From Cucumis sativus (Eukaryota > Streptophyta > Magnoliopsida > Cucurbitales > Cucurbitaceae), in the NCBI RefSeq assembly GCF_000004075.3, contig NC_026657.2:124001-188000 (forward strand): a stretch of DNA of 64,000 nucleotides, read 5' to 3'. A program made the position numbers and the translations under genes. Within the stretch, counting starts at the first letter, position 1. Each line of letters opens with the position of its first letter. Below, piece by piece: positions 1-11,753 of this stretch. The notes under the pieces were generated by a model. That model did not search any database. It was not told where the DNA came from and saw nothing but the letters and a program-made list of their open reading frames with translations.

Positions 1-94
1 ACCATGAAGCCTTAGAATAGGTGGTAATTTCCCGATCAGTCTCGAAATTTGTCTCTAACCGTTGGAGAGCTGCTTCTATCCCTTTTAATCCAAA
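1..94 (-). other. Possible coding frame running off the left edge
   Basis: The minus strand has a stop-free frame of about 31 codons from position 94 to the window edge. It reads with normal coding-like composition, including the stretch IEAALQRLETNFETDRE, which could form a short amphipathic helix. I do not recognise the family. If the thioredoxin reductase gene spans this area, this could be a transposon fragment in its last intron. The frame is too short to be decisive. Confidence 0.2.
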
Positions 95-1269
95 TTATCC
101 AGAAAATACAAGTCACTCACGTACTTCCTCGACTTCATCGTGTGTGAATGTGTATGGAAGAGGGAAATTCATAAAATAATTAATTTTAAAGTTATTTTAG
201 AAACAACTTTTATCATTGAAAAAAAAGTGAAAGAATACAAAGGCAAATTAAAAAAACAAGCCCAACAAAAAACAGTCCCGCCAAAGGAAGGGGATGAAAC
301 TAAGATTAATGTTTTCTAGCGAATAGTTAAAAAAGAGGAAAAACTTCGAAACCGTGTGGTGAAAGGGGTGAAAAGCACAGACCGTCCTTTTTTGTTGTAC
401 CGGTGTGTGCCTTTAATTCCAAAGAACCCACTAAGATTAATTTTGAGGTTGTTTCATTGTTATAACATTTAAGTCCATATCAAAAGAAATCCTCCACTAA
501 CATTTTAAGTCCAGATCAAAAGAAATTCTCCACTCGTTTCCTCTCTCCTTTATTATTTCCAGAACGTTATATATCTTATCTGCTCATGCCTCTGTGGACA
601 CACTTGAGATAAACGTATTGATCACAACTTGGCCAAACCCTACTGGGACTTTGCTTCTACCTTTTCCAATTTCTCTTCGTGAAGGGAAGCACTTCTACTT
701 CTCCCTTTCTTCCCGATGCACAAGGAGGTATAGGAGGGAAATTACTTTAGGATGGAGAGAAAAAGGTGTGAGCGTGGAATTGTGTAGCAGGTATTTGGGC
801 AATATATTATTTAATGGTGTGGAATTGTATAGCGTCGCCCCAAAGAGGATTCTATTATTAGGCCTAAAGTGAAATGAAAAGCTAACATGCTTAAATCCCA
901 TATGAAGAACTCTAAATAATATTGGATGGGTTTTCATGGCTATATTTACGAGGAGTTGCTAAAATATTAGTGGAGCCGCGCTTCTTTGAACGTGCAGATG
1001 TGACAGTGAACCTGATTCATGATTGAGAAGTAGGAGCACTGAATTATATACATATGTATTATTATTATTATTATTCATGGCAGTGAAAGTTATTTGTCGA
1101 AGTTTAGACAATGGGACTTACCTCATTTTAAATTTAGTCCCCTGTTCCTTTTCCTTGTAAAAAAAAAGTTACTTTTGTTCGAAAATCATGTCTTTCTTTC
1201 ACTTGTCCTTCATAAAGGTTGATCGAATGAAGTTGCTTCCTTTCCTAATATTTATTTGCTGTGGTACAG

Positions 1270-1340
1270 GTTGCATGGCAGCATTGGATGCGGAGCATTA
1301 CCTGCAAGAAATTGGTTCTCAAGAGGGGAAGAGTGATTGA
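1270..1340 (+). CDS. Last exon of NADPH-dependent thioredoxin reductase (partial gene)
   Basis: A splice acceptor (ctgtggtacag) is followed by a frame encoding [20 protein letters not shown] then Ser-Asp-stop. From memory this is close to the C-terminal end of plant NTRA/NTRB-type thioredoxin reductases, where it follows the conserved DxxxxxYRQAxTAAGxG segment. These flavoenzymes pass electrons from NADPH to thioredoxin h in the cytosol and mitochondria. The exon starts in phase 1 (the first Gly codon is split). No upstream exon is visible in positions 1-1269, so the rest of the gene must lie left of the window behind an intron of more than 1.2 kb, or the exon is a stray fragment. About 300 bp of transcribed-looking 3' sequence follows. 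Confidence 0.65.
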
Positions 1341-4300
1341 TGATAGACTTTGCCTGGGTTTCTCAAAGTTGGCCGTAGAGAATTTGAAGACAAATGGCCA
1401 AATGTTAAGAACGACTGTGGAAGGGAAAGCTTGTTAATTATTGATTTTGGGGAGCTTATGGGGAGGGATTGACGGGAAATTGTTATAGTATTTTGGAAGA
1501 AGGTTATTCAAGATAACCTTTAACTTGTGCACTGGATTTGTGGTGGTTGGTTTAAAATCTATTGCAGGTTTGGGGAGTAAGGTTTGAAAGTGTAAACTTG
1601 GTTTTCATGCTTTGTATTATTTCTTACATGGGATAATTTTAAATAACATTTGGATCACCTTTTTCTTAATTTAGAGACTTTTAAGACACTTTGGAGATGA
1701 AAGACTCGTATGTAGTTTTTCCCAAAATCTTCTTCGAAATTTCCTCCCATGAGCATTCAACAAGAAGTGACACCTCCTGTTGCATGAACTCCATAACAGT
1801 GGACAAGGGAATTTGACAAATGTAAAACGGGAAAAAGATAGAGTTGATGAAAATTTCACTGAGCGCTCCAGAGCATCATTGAACACTACTTTTCCTTCTC
1901 CTTCACCCCTTTTATTTTTGGCTTCATTTTATATTCTCTTGCAACTTTTCTTCTCGCAATTCCCTTGCCCACCGTCAGTCACCCATCTCTCAGAATATGT
2001 TGACAGTAGCTTGGCTCAAGCCAAACCTAAGCAGGTGGTACCACACACGTTCACATGAAAAGAGTCAAAATATGTATGTTATTGATAGATTATATATGCT
2101 AACTAGTTATTGCAAGTGAGTGCAATGATATTTGTCACCCATTACATCATAATAGGTTAGTGTATATAAGTTCAAAGTTAAAATTTAATGATGTAAATCC
2201 GTCACCCTCGTCTACTTAGCATGTGCTCACCTAATGGTCTCATATGGTTGGGTTACGACTGACTTTACTAATTAGACATTTTATGGCTTGATTTAATAAT
2301 TTTGCAAATCACAACTCATTCTTCTCACCTACTTTTACATATAGTTGAATTGCAACCTACCTCATTTCTATTAAGTTGGACGCACTATGCACATGTCAAT
2401 GAATTTTAGCCTTACATTATACAAACCTATTACTCCCACTTAGTTGGCCCAAGTTCTATATACAATCACATGATGGTTTTAGGTTTCTTCCATTAGAGCT
2501 ACAATCAACAATATCTTACACATGATTGAATCTATTCAAGTTGGATGACTTGTCATTTTAGCACTAGCTTATCACTTTGTGTAGTCAAATGACCTAATTA
2601 GCCATCACATGCTAGTAAAATTCAACTTGATTACATAACTTCTTAGCTTACAAATCATGGCTAAATTTTGAAGGTTTTATATATGGATCACATTTCTATA
2701 TTACACTCCTAACTTTTTGTGTAGTGTTAGCTCACAAAACATTCAAATTTAATGTCGTAAGATTTAAATAAAGTAGAGAGATGCCCCTTGTATTGGTCAA
2801 CAAACGAATCCCCTTTAGAATTATATATATATATATAATAGGTAGAATTGTCTTGGGAGGAATAATAATGAATTAGCTAAGTATAAAATTATAAATAGAT
2901 GTTTGATTGGCTCCAAGCCAATGAGTGGTGTTAAGACATTAATGCCTATATCTATTTTTCTTTGTGTGGTCTAAGAATTTTGTTTTATAAAATTTGGGAA
3001 CAATATTGATTAATTAAATATACCAAATCCAAAGATGCTCTATTTCTCCTCCAACATTAATAATTAATAATTAAACATCCAAAACCAAAAACTTTACCAT
3101 TTTAAAATTAATTTATGAGATTTTTTTTGTTCTTATTGTTATAAAATAATATTTTACATAAAGCTTGCTTACAAAATATAATGTTGGGCATTTCAATTTT
3201 ACAAAATATAACAATAATTTTAATAACTTCCATTTTTTTTTCTCTTTTCATCCAACAAGTGGATTTAGGAGAATTAAAAAAAAAAAATCAAACTTTTGAA
3301 TTGCAGTGACTCTTTTCAACAATTTAGTCTCAATTATCATGTTATGATTTGTATAAAGTTTTTAAAATGTAATTTCAAATCATTAATTTTTCCATCCACC
3401 ACAGTATTTGATAGGATGTTTTTATAGATAAACTGACAATATACTTATTTATTATTTATTTTTTGAAGCAAATGGCAATATATACCTGAAAATATAGACA
3501 ATAACTAATATGGGTGCAATTGCAAGTCACTTCAATTTCCTATGTAATATTTTGAATAGATTGTTCTTTTTATAAATTAAAGTGAGACTAAATCGAAAAG
3601 AACTAAGTTATGTGAACCAAAATGCTAAAAGTGATAAAGTAGATGAACGAATAAGAATCCTCTTAACTCATGCAACTTTATTCTTTTCTTAGTAAATAGA
3701 ATCTAAGTTTAGTTATAATATATCTTATATTTGTACAGGAGAATAACGAGAAGGGTTCTTTTTTTTTTTTTGTTAGTGTAAACATTTGGAAATTTTATTT
3801 CAAATAAAAAAGAGTAGTTTGTAGGGTGAAGAAAAGAGATAGAAATGAAAAAAAAAAAAAAAAAAGTTGAAACCATCCAAGCAAGGAATTATCCAAAAAT
3901 ATATATATATACAAATACATATTCACAAAAATTATTTGAATTTGTTAATGATTAAGATAAAAATGCTAATGATTAGGTGACATTAATAGCCATCATTTAT
4001 CTCATGGTAATAAAACAAATAATTTAAATTCTCTTTTAAAAAAATAAAAAAATAAGTTTTAATTTGGCAGTTAATGGACTGACTAAAGATAACCAAATAT
4101 TTTTCTTTAAAGAAATCAGGAGTAAAATTACCTATTTATGGAAAACCTAAATAATTTTTCTTTAATTCAAAGTAAATTTATGTCTGTCGAATTTTGAAAA
4201 AGGAATTTAAGAAATTCATAAATTATAAACTTTGAGTTGAAAAACTAATTGTAATATTAAAAGCAAAATATGTAACATTGATCAATTAGAGTAAAACAAA

Positions 4301-4591
4301 TGGTAGAATGCGTACAAAAAGAGAGAGAAAAGAAAAAGGAACTTTGATAGAGGAAGGGATGATCATCAGAAACAGCATGAGAGGGTAATGAAGGTACTGG
4401 CAGTATAGAATTTAGAATTTACAAGTGCAGTTTTTTTAATGAAGGGGTTTTTTTCTTTTAAACATCATGAGTCAAGATTTGTTTTTGTAATTTTTTTAGA
4501 AAAAAAGAATTCACAAAGAACTGAATCTTGTGTGTTTGTGATGAAGCAGAAAGAAATAGAGAAGGTGAAGTGAAGCTAAGGTTTTGTTAAG
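1341..4591. other. Gene-free AT-rich intergenic DNA
   Basis: I see no convincing coding frame. The stretch contains a short TA run near 2822-2838, many A/T homopolymers (near 3277, 3760 and 3850), and possible 3' UTR sequence of the upstream reductase in the first few hundred bases. The short open frames around 1671-2058 have no recognisable content. Confidence 0.6.
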
Positions 4592-5137
4592 TCAAGGCAA
4601 AAACCCCAAACCCCTGTTGTTGTTGTTGTTGTTGATGTTATCTTCCACTTCCTCCTCCTCGTTGTTGTGAGCACCGCCGCCTTGTACATCCGCCGGAAAC
4701 TGGCCGCACTTCTGACATCTGGCCACTACCAGTATCTGACGGCAAGAAGGGCAGGAGGAGTGGGTACCTAGCCACGTGTCTACGCAACTGACGTGGAAGC
4801 AATGCCCGCACTGCGGCAACTGTCGGATCTCCTCCCCCTCCAAGAACTCCGCCAGGCAGATCGCACATTCCGCCGCTATTTTCCCATCTCCCACCGTTGA
4901 CTTGTACCTGAATTTCGGAAGCGACTGCAGTATCTTCTTCTTCAGTCCTCTATTCGCCGACGCCTGATTTCCACGGCGGAGCCAGGCGCACCGAGCCACC
5001 GCTATCAACCCTACCATACAAATTAGGGCACAGAGCAAAGCCGCGAGAATGACCACGAAGTCCGACTCCAAGGCCACCGCTTCCGGTGGAGGCGCCGACG
5101 AAGTATTTGCGGTGAGAGCTCTGATATAGGGAGACAT
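4592..5137 (-). CDS. ATL-family RING-H2 E3 ubiquitin ligase, 181 aa
   Basis: Single-exon gene, as is usual for ATL proteins. The protein has a short N-terminus, one transmembrane helix (about residues 26-50), a basic GLD-like segment ([13 protein letters not shown], 64-76) and a RING-H2 finger with ligands C91, C94, C110, H112, H115, C118, C129 and C132 in the canonical C-x2-C-x15-C-x-H-x2-H-x2-C-x10-C-x2-C spacing. The P just before the sixth cysteine-side loop and the W at 122 (DTWL) fit E2 binding. ATL proteins are membrane-anchored ligases often induced by elicitors or sugar starvation; by layout this one resembles ATL8/ATL80. The acidic tail ends in a short Asn run encoded by a GTT/AAC microsatellite. 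The start at 5137 gives the expected short N-terminus. Upstream frames that overlap it are pyrimidine-rich leader. Confidence 0.92.
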   Translation of the reverse strand: MSPYIRALTANTSSAPPPEAVALESDFVVILAALLCALICMVGLIAVARCAWLRRGNQASANRGLKKKILQSLPKFRYKSTVGDGKIAAECAICLAEFLEGEEIRQLPQCGHCFHVSCVDTWLGTHSSCPSCRQILVVARCQKCGQFPADVQGGGAHNNEEEEVEDNINNNNNNRGLGFLP

Positions 5138-5805
5138 GAGACAGAGGGTTGAGAAGAGAAGGGATTGGGGTTTGGGGATTGAGGATGGAGCAGTGAGTGC
5201 AAGTAATATTGTGTTGAGGGTTTCTTTCTTTCTTTCTTTTGAGGGAAAAGAAGAAACTGTAGAGTGTTTTTGTTGTTAGAAGGGAAAGAGGAGAAGAGGA
5301 CAACTTGGGAGGTGGGGCCACTCCATACTTTGGTTCTTTTTTCTTTCTTCTTTTCTTCAAAAGGGTTCTGTGTTGTGCTTATCTTTTCTTTAAAACTCAC
5401 TTCAACCTTCTGAATTCCTTCTATGTAGGTGCCATGTAAAATGTAATGGACCGATATTCTAATTACTGCCGGAAGTTTGACATGCCATTGCCAAAGAGAA
5501 TGTGATCTACTACAATGCCCACAAGATTAAAAAAGGCAGTTTAGAAGTTGCTACTGCTAAATACCTCCATTATATAAAATCATGTAAATATGTCTTTCTT
5601 TTCTTCTCTATACATACATATTCTTCATAAAATGACAACAAATTCAACATTTGCAACTTTCCTACCAAACCAAGACTTGATGCTTTATGGTACATTCATA
5701 TTTTCTTTTTATTTTCTTAGTGGTGATCCCAATCAAAACTAGATCATATGTGCAAACAAATTCTCAACACCTCTACAAACTCTCAGCTATGGCCACCAAG
5801 CTTAT

Positions 5806-8800
5806 TTATCCTAGTGTTGCAGGCTTTATAAATGAGAACTCATCTCCTTCTTTAGTTTGAATTGTACTGTGGGGTTGCTCTGTTTCAGCGATTTGTTGTA
5901 TTTCATCTCCATCTTTTACATCAACATTAATCGATTCACTTGTTGACGCTTGTGTAGGTGTTGCTAATGGATCCCCCTCGTAATCAGATGACTCAAGGTC
6001 CTCATACGTAGGCACACGTATGGAGTGTCCTGTAGTTTTAAACCGTCGCAATGAGTGTAGAGGTGAAGCATTTGAACTACCTCCGAGGGTTTTAGTTGCT
6101 GAGGCTCGTTTAGCCCGCTTCTTCTTGGCCGTTTCCTGCCATTTCATGAGTGCCTTTGATGTCTGTTCATCAAAGATGGACCTCTTCATACCTGAACCCA
6201 TCTGCATTAACCCGTAAACGCCATCATGCGACCAACCTTATGCCTCATAACAGTATGATTGAGTTGGAAAGAATAGAAGAAGAGAAGATAACGTATATAC
6301 CTGATTTACAAGGGCGTATATTGGAAGCGTAACATAGCTGCATAGAAATAATGCTACTACCCTACGAAACCATAAGCAGATCCAAACCTTGTGGTAAAAA
6401 AGCTCTTTATAGAAGACAAGATAATTGAAGCGTTCATGGAAGAAAGACTAACTTACCCTAAACCAACTTTTATAATTGTAAGGATGTGACCATCAAAGAA
6501 GCAAGAATTCAGGCCAAAAGAATACTGCACAAGCAACCACATCGTTTATTGTAGCTTATGCATTACACAAACTTGTAATTGTATAGAGTCAAAAGAGAGT
6601 ATGTTTTGATTGTCACCTTCATTATTGTCTCATCAGATAGTTATTTATATTCACATTGTATGTGCCTTTAAACATGACTAATTAAGACTGTAATGTTAAT
6701 AAGAAACTTCTCAAAGTTCATGAACCATAAATAAAACTTAATTCCTGGTCAAGGGGTTGATATAAATAATGGTTAAGAAGAATACCAGTGTAGACAAAAT
6801 ATAGGTGGTCTGGAATGCATTCTGCATGTACCAAATGAACAAATGATCAGATCAACACCAAAACACACCTTTCTCTAGATATAGTCTGAACTGTAACAAC
6901 TCCTAACCTTATGTGCTACATATGAGAAGTTCCTGTTACCTGAAATAAAGAAAAATGCATGAGATGAAGAATCAGTTGAGGGCGGCCGAACCAGAAATAC
7001 TTGTCGGATCCTTGCACGAGTGGAATTCCCTGGACCACTGCATGTTTCTCAGAGATTTCAAGAGCCATTCTAGTCAAAATGGCTTGAAGTTTTGATCCAA
7101 CGGCTAAGATTATCTGTGTGAGGTTAAAACAGACATCGTCGTATAATAACTAACTAGCCAATCTGGTGAATTTCACCTCAAGAAAGAGATTTTCCTTACA
7201 AGCAGAGGGATAAATGATGCCCAGAACAATGTATGCCATCCTGAAAAATGAAAAAGTCTTCTTTATAATCAAACTTATCAAACTGTTCGTGAAGTCAAAA
7301 TCATTAGTTAAAAATAAAGTTATCTTACCAGATAAATTAAGGAGCAGGAAGATCACAAATGACGACCATAGAAAAGGACTGCCAACAAAATCATTAAAAA
7401 AGAGAAGTTGAATCGGCATAACAAGTTAAAAGAATTTAGATGACAGATTATTACCTCACACCGACGACTACCTTGAAGTCATCTTCTAATGACCTTTTGA
7501 TATATCTCTGGAAGTTAAATTTACTTCCAGGTGCTAAATGAACCTACAAGAGTATTACATCACTTTCAAAAATTTGAAGCTGCGATCAATCTAGTGCTTT
7601 GCAATCGAGAAGATGAGAACTCACTGTTATGAATCCATTGCGTAGCGTCAAGTAATCAGCCTTACTAACAGACCCATAAAATTGCCTGAAGAAGCAACTC
7701 TGCAACATAAAATCAAATCTGAGTTATTTCATTTTCCCTCCGGTGACTTCAAATTTCTATTTGTTGATGGAATGTCAAGCTCTCAAATTCATATAATTGT
7801 TAATGAAAATCTTGGCAAATATAGACATTAATAGAAATTTAGAGAAACTTCTCGTACAATATAGAAGAAGAAAGGAAGACGTGTCCAAAAGCTGGTGTGT
7901 GCTTTCACAAAAGATGTCTCGTGAGTAAGCCTAAATCTTGCAGGATCTGTACAAAGAAGAATAACCAATTTTGGATCAACAAACATGTGAAGCTACAAAG
8001 TTCATGCTAAGGAATTGACAAATAAACTCTGATTTGAACCCATGAGATAAAAGAATCACAGTTCAACAAGCGTAAAATGACAGACCGTTGAAAAACTCAT
8101 AGTTATGCGTTGAAGTTTCCTGCTCCCACTCCTTCCAGCCTCGAATCTGAGCAGAAACACTTCTGTAAATAACAAAGCGATAAAGTAGGCCGAAATTCAC
8201 ACGGCAATGATCCCAAAAGTTAACTACTTGACATAACTAAGACCAATTGTCAGACTGGTCATTTTTCCTGATTTACTCTAAGTCATGGCTCATATGCTGC
8301 ATTTTGCTTTATATGGGATTCAACGCAAAGCACAATAATATGCTAAGTTGAATTGAATTAAAGAAATTCTAGCAAGCTTGCCATTCCCCAACAGATAAAA
8401 AGTTCTTTCTTTTTTAAGAACGCCTAACAATTCAATATAAATATTATGCAAGGAGAACGATGTATTAACACAATCGCCCCTAATACTGATTGCCCAACTG
8501 TAGTAACATATTATGTATTGTTTACAGCGCTTTAGCTATTGAAAAGAATTGATTCAAGTAGTTGCATGCAAGACTTAAAATAAAACCAAAACATAACTTT
8601 ACCTTTATCCTTCCAAGTGTCATTGTGATAACACTAAAGAGCACATGAAACACAGCTAAGAAGAAAATGAGAATATGCAACTGATGCAATCCATCAATGG
8701 ATATAAGAGACACCTTACCCTGTTTGAAAGAATGAGCAATGTTATAGACCTTCCACTATTTAGCAACACTTAAGTTTGTAAAACAAAGGGTAAGAAGCAT

Positions 8801-9615
8801 GAGACAGTGGTCTTACATCCTCACACGAGACAACATTGTGACCTCCAGCCAATGATCTTCGAATTAGCCATTGTAGTCTCCGGTGATGTTCGTCTTCATC
8901 GGTTGAGGCATTTTTCTCTTCACGGCGACAGGGCAACATGGAGTTTGCAATGGCCGGAGGAATACAAATTTGGACAATATATGCTTGAGCAAAAGTCAGA
9001 AGCAGGGAGATGAAACCCAAAATCATCAACTCTGCAAAAATTTTATGGAATGTCAATCGCCATCTCTTGGTTTTTTTTCTTTTTTCTCTCGTATTCAGAA
9101 AGTTTGATTAAATGTTTGATGTACGAATATTGTAATACCCACCAGCCTTAACCTTCTCCAGAGCTTCATACAGAGAACTCTTGTGCTTTTTTGTCAACCA
9201 CTAGAGGAACAACAAATACAATCAGAAATGAATGGCCTAATTGCCAACAGAACAAATGGGTGGATTTGGGCTATGAAATTGTTTTCTTATTTAATAAAAA
9301 AATAATAAAGTACACAAGTATTGCTCGTACTTTTACACCCAAAAGCTTACAAATATAATATTATATCCTCGTTGAGACAAGTGAAAATCAAAACTAATCG
9401 AGAAAGAAATAACATAAAAAAAGTCAATGAATTACCGTTCCAAGTTTGTGAATAACATTTTCCAAGACAATGGAAATAAGAACGAAAAAGAAGCAAACAG
9501 CAGCAACAGCCCAGGTGGGTGTGTTATCGAGATCCCTGGAGTGGGAACCGCCGTCTCCACCGGACGCGGCGGCGCCAGTCAATAAAAGGCAGAAGCAAAG
9601 ACAAAAAACAGACAT
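5806..9615 (-). CDS. MLO: MLO-family seven-transmembrane protein, 569 aa, 15 exons
   Basis: Plant-specific plasma-membrane protein. Minus-strand coding exons: 9436-9615, 9143-9200, 8817-9031, 8603-8719, 8086-8146, 7858-7946, 7625-7699, 7455-7543, 7329-7378, 7200-7240, 6940-7113, 6786-6821, 6457-6524, 6301-6361, 5806-6201. All joins keep frame and use GT/AG borders, totalling 1710 nt. Hallmarks include the N-terminal [12 protein letters not shown] and LENVIHKLG helix, the QICIPP and LPCR cysteines, [14 protein letters not shown], the GWKEWEQ loop, [14 protein letters not shown], the [13 protein letters not shown] region and the C-terminal calmodulin-binding helix around W459 ([15 protein letters not shown]). 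Residues 558-565 read DEFSFIKP; the D/E-F-S/T-F motif marks MLO clades IV/V, which include powdery-mildew susceptibility genes. A CTT-type microsatellite lies directly upstream of the start codon. No exon is interrupted by a transposon. Confidence 0.95.
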
Positions 9616-9655
9616 AAGAAAGAAGAAGAAGAAGAAGAAGAAGAAGAAGAAGAAA
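9616..9655 (-). repeat. CTT/AAG microsatellite in the MLO leader
   Basis: An interrupted AAG run on the plus strand (CTT on the coding strand) begins immediately upstream of the MLO start codon. It is therefore part of the 5' leader if transcription starts upstream near 9700. Such pyrimidine tracts are common in plant leaders and vary in length between accessions. Confidence 0.85.
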
Positions 9656-9699
9656 AGGAATAAATTTTGGAAAAGTAAAGTGAAGTAGTAATCAAAGGT

Positions 9700-11753
9700 G
9701 TGTAAAATGAGGGATGAAGTTCAACATTATTGAATTGGATGACCCAATGGGTGGGACGATGGATCCCACCATCCATGTGTGATTATTTAATAATGAGATG
9801 AGAGGTTCCAATTCAAATATTTTAAAACTGCACGTTAAAACTCTAAAAAACAAAGGTTACACAGATAAATAAACGGATCTGCACGCCACCAACGCCAATT
9901 ATACTATCACTCCAAGTCCATCCAATTAAATGGGCCATTTTTTTCTGAACAATAATTGCAAAGGAAAGACGACGATGAGATGTCCAGAGGTTTTGGAGGG
10001 GAGACCTCCACATACCACATTCTAATAGAGTAACAGATAAGAAAAAAAAGGTGGGGCGGGTCCATTTTGTTTTGTAGCGGGGACGGCTTTAGCTTTGTGA
10101 GTTCATTTAATCCCAAATGAAAGAGCTATCAGCTATGGGTGTGCCATAAAAGTCACAAGTCTGAGTTTATAGTGATCCATTTTGCAGTTCCGGTGGCGGA
10201 GCCTTCCTTACCTTTCCCCCCTCTTTTTATTACTCCTCTCCGCCCTCCAGGTTCGCCATTTTCTGCATTCCCCACCCCCCATCCTCTCCTGTTTTTATTT
10301 TATTTTTTGATACACACCTACTACTCAATGCTCAACCATCATTAACATCATCTTCTTCTTAGTTTACACATTAATTCAAACTTTTCTTATCTTGAAAAAA
10401 GAAAACCAAATCCACTCTGCTTAGTTAATTACTTCTTTTCTTTTTCATATTCAAATCTACTCTAATATTCAAGGTATGTGAAATTGTAAGTCATTTCTTT
10501 TAAATACCAAAGATCTTATATACAAAATTACATTTCTTTTTTCTTCTAATGTTAATATTCCAAGCAGACCTAATTTGGGAGATTTTTAACAAAAACTGTT
10601 CTTCAGTTCAGCTGGATAAACTTATAATTCTTTCTTTTATGATTGTTTTTCAAGGAAATTTTGTATCTAATAGTTGATGAACTTTAAAGTCTAATAGATG
10701 ATATGAAGAGCCTCAACGTTGATAGCTAAATTCGTAAGTTAACCAAAGTTAGAAAGATAATTAGAAAATTAACAAAAATAGTACCTTTCTTGTTTCATAT
10801 TTTAAAAGTATAGCATCCTTTGAGAAAATTTATTTTTTTTCCATTCCAAGATTCTTTTCCAATTGATCTAATTCTTCCAAGGATTTATCACAAGTCCATC
10901 GTCGAAATTGAACTATATAATGCTTACATAGTATGATTTCATAGCAACTTTGCCTTCGTTCATTGATTATGCAATATTAATTTGTGTATTAATTAAAAAA
11001 AGTCAACGTTTTTGTATGATCTCAAATCAAATAAAACTTTAGAACACATAAATCCTAACAAAGATTCTCGTAGCAAATTTGATCGGAGAAGAGTTGGCTT
11101 CAATTTCAAATCTTTAACAGAAAAACTAACTCTCTAGATGCATTTCACTTAGAGAAACTCTTTAATGGTGAGAAAAACAAAATTAAAAGTTCTTACAATC
11201 CTGATATTTTGAAATATAAAACAAAAAAAAAAGATGGTTTCCTCAATCTTTCAATAAAGTTTTCTTTTTTACAAAAATATCACAATAATATAGGGAGTAG
11301 GGACCGCGTTTTTCACATGGTGGCTTCGCTGGGCCCTTTTTGTATAATAATTAATTCCTTTCCACATATACATACATATAGACATGTATGACAAATAAAT
11401 ATATATAACAAATTAAATCAAACTAGGGGGCTGTAAAATCTTTTTTCTTCAACCTAGCTAGTTCATGAGTTTTAATTAAAAACTTTAACTCCAAATCTAT
11501 TATGATAATGTGAGAAGTGATTCTAAACAACTCAATAGATTCTAGGCACTAATTGACAAAAATGTTCATATCTCAGTTTGTTAAAAGTATCAATAACGAC
11601 ATATCAACTTTCAGGACAATATAATTGATATATACTTTATAAATTTATTAAACATTTAGAAATCTGTAGGAATCAAGTAAATTAAAAACTAACTTTGTAT
11701 TGTGTTTTATATATTTTGAATGGAAGGAATTAAGGTAGGTTAAGGAATTAGAG
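9700..11753. other. Divergent intergenic region between MLO and PILS genes
   Basis: About 2.1 kb separates the two start codons, which point away from each other, so both promoters should lie here. A pyrimidine-rich block near 10190-10400 and the sequence ttcaag/gtatgtg at 10468-10480 could be a PILS leader exon with a 5' donor. The matching acceptor upstream of 11754 is not convincing, so a leader intron remains only a possibility. Small open frames in this stretch have no recognisable content. Confidence 0.4.

Noticed and set aside
1780..2058. 92-codon plus-strand frame
   Set aside because: No recognisable content, no splice context and no conserved motif.
5023..5400. Minus-strand frames of 125-136 codons overlapping the ATL start
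   Set aside because: They run through the leader in other frames and have no domain; the ATL frame explains the region.
6786..6821. Apparent frameshift in MLO exon 12 (WYS-like codons in another frame)
   Set aside because: Splicing at gtattc (donor just below 6786) joins in frame to an exon starting TATTCTTTTGGC, so the gene is intact.
8807..9013. Plus-strand 68-codon frame
   Set aside because: Antisense shadow of MLO exon 3.
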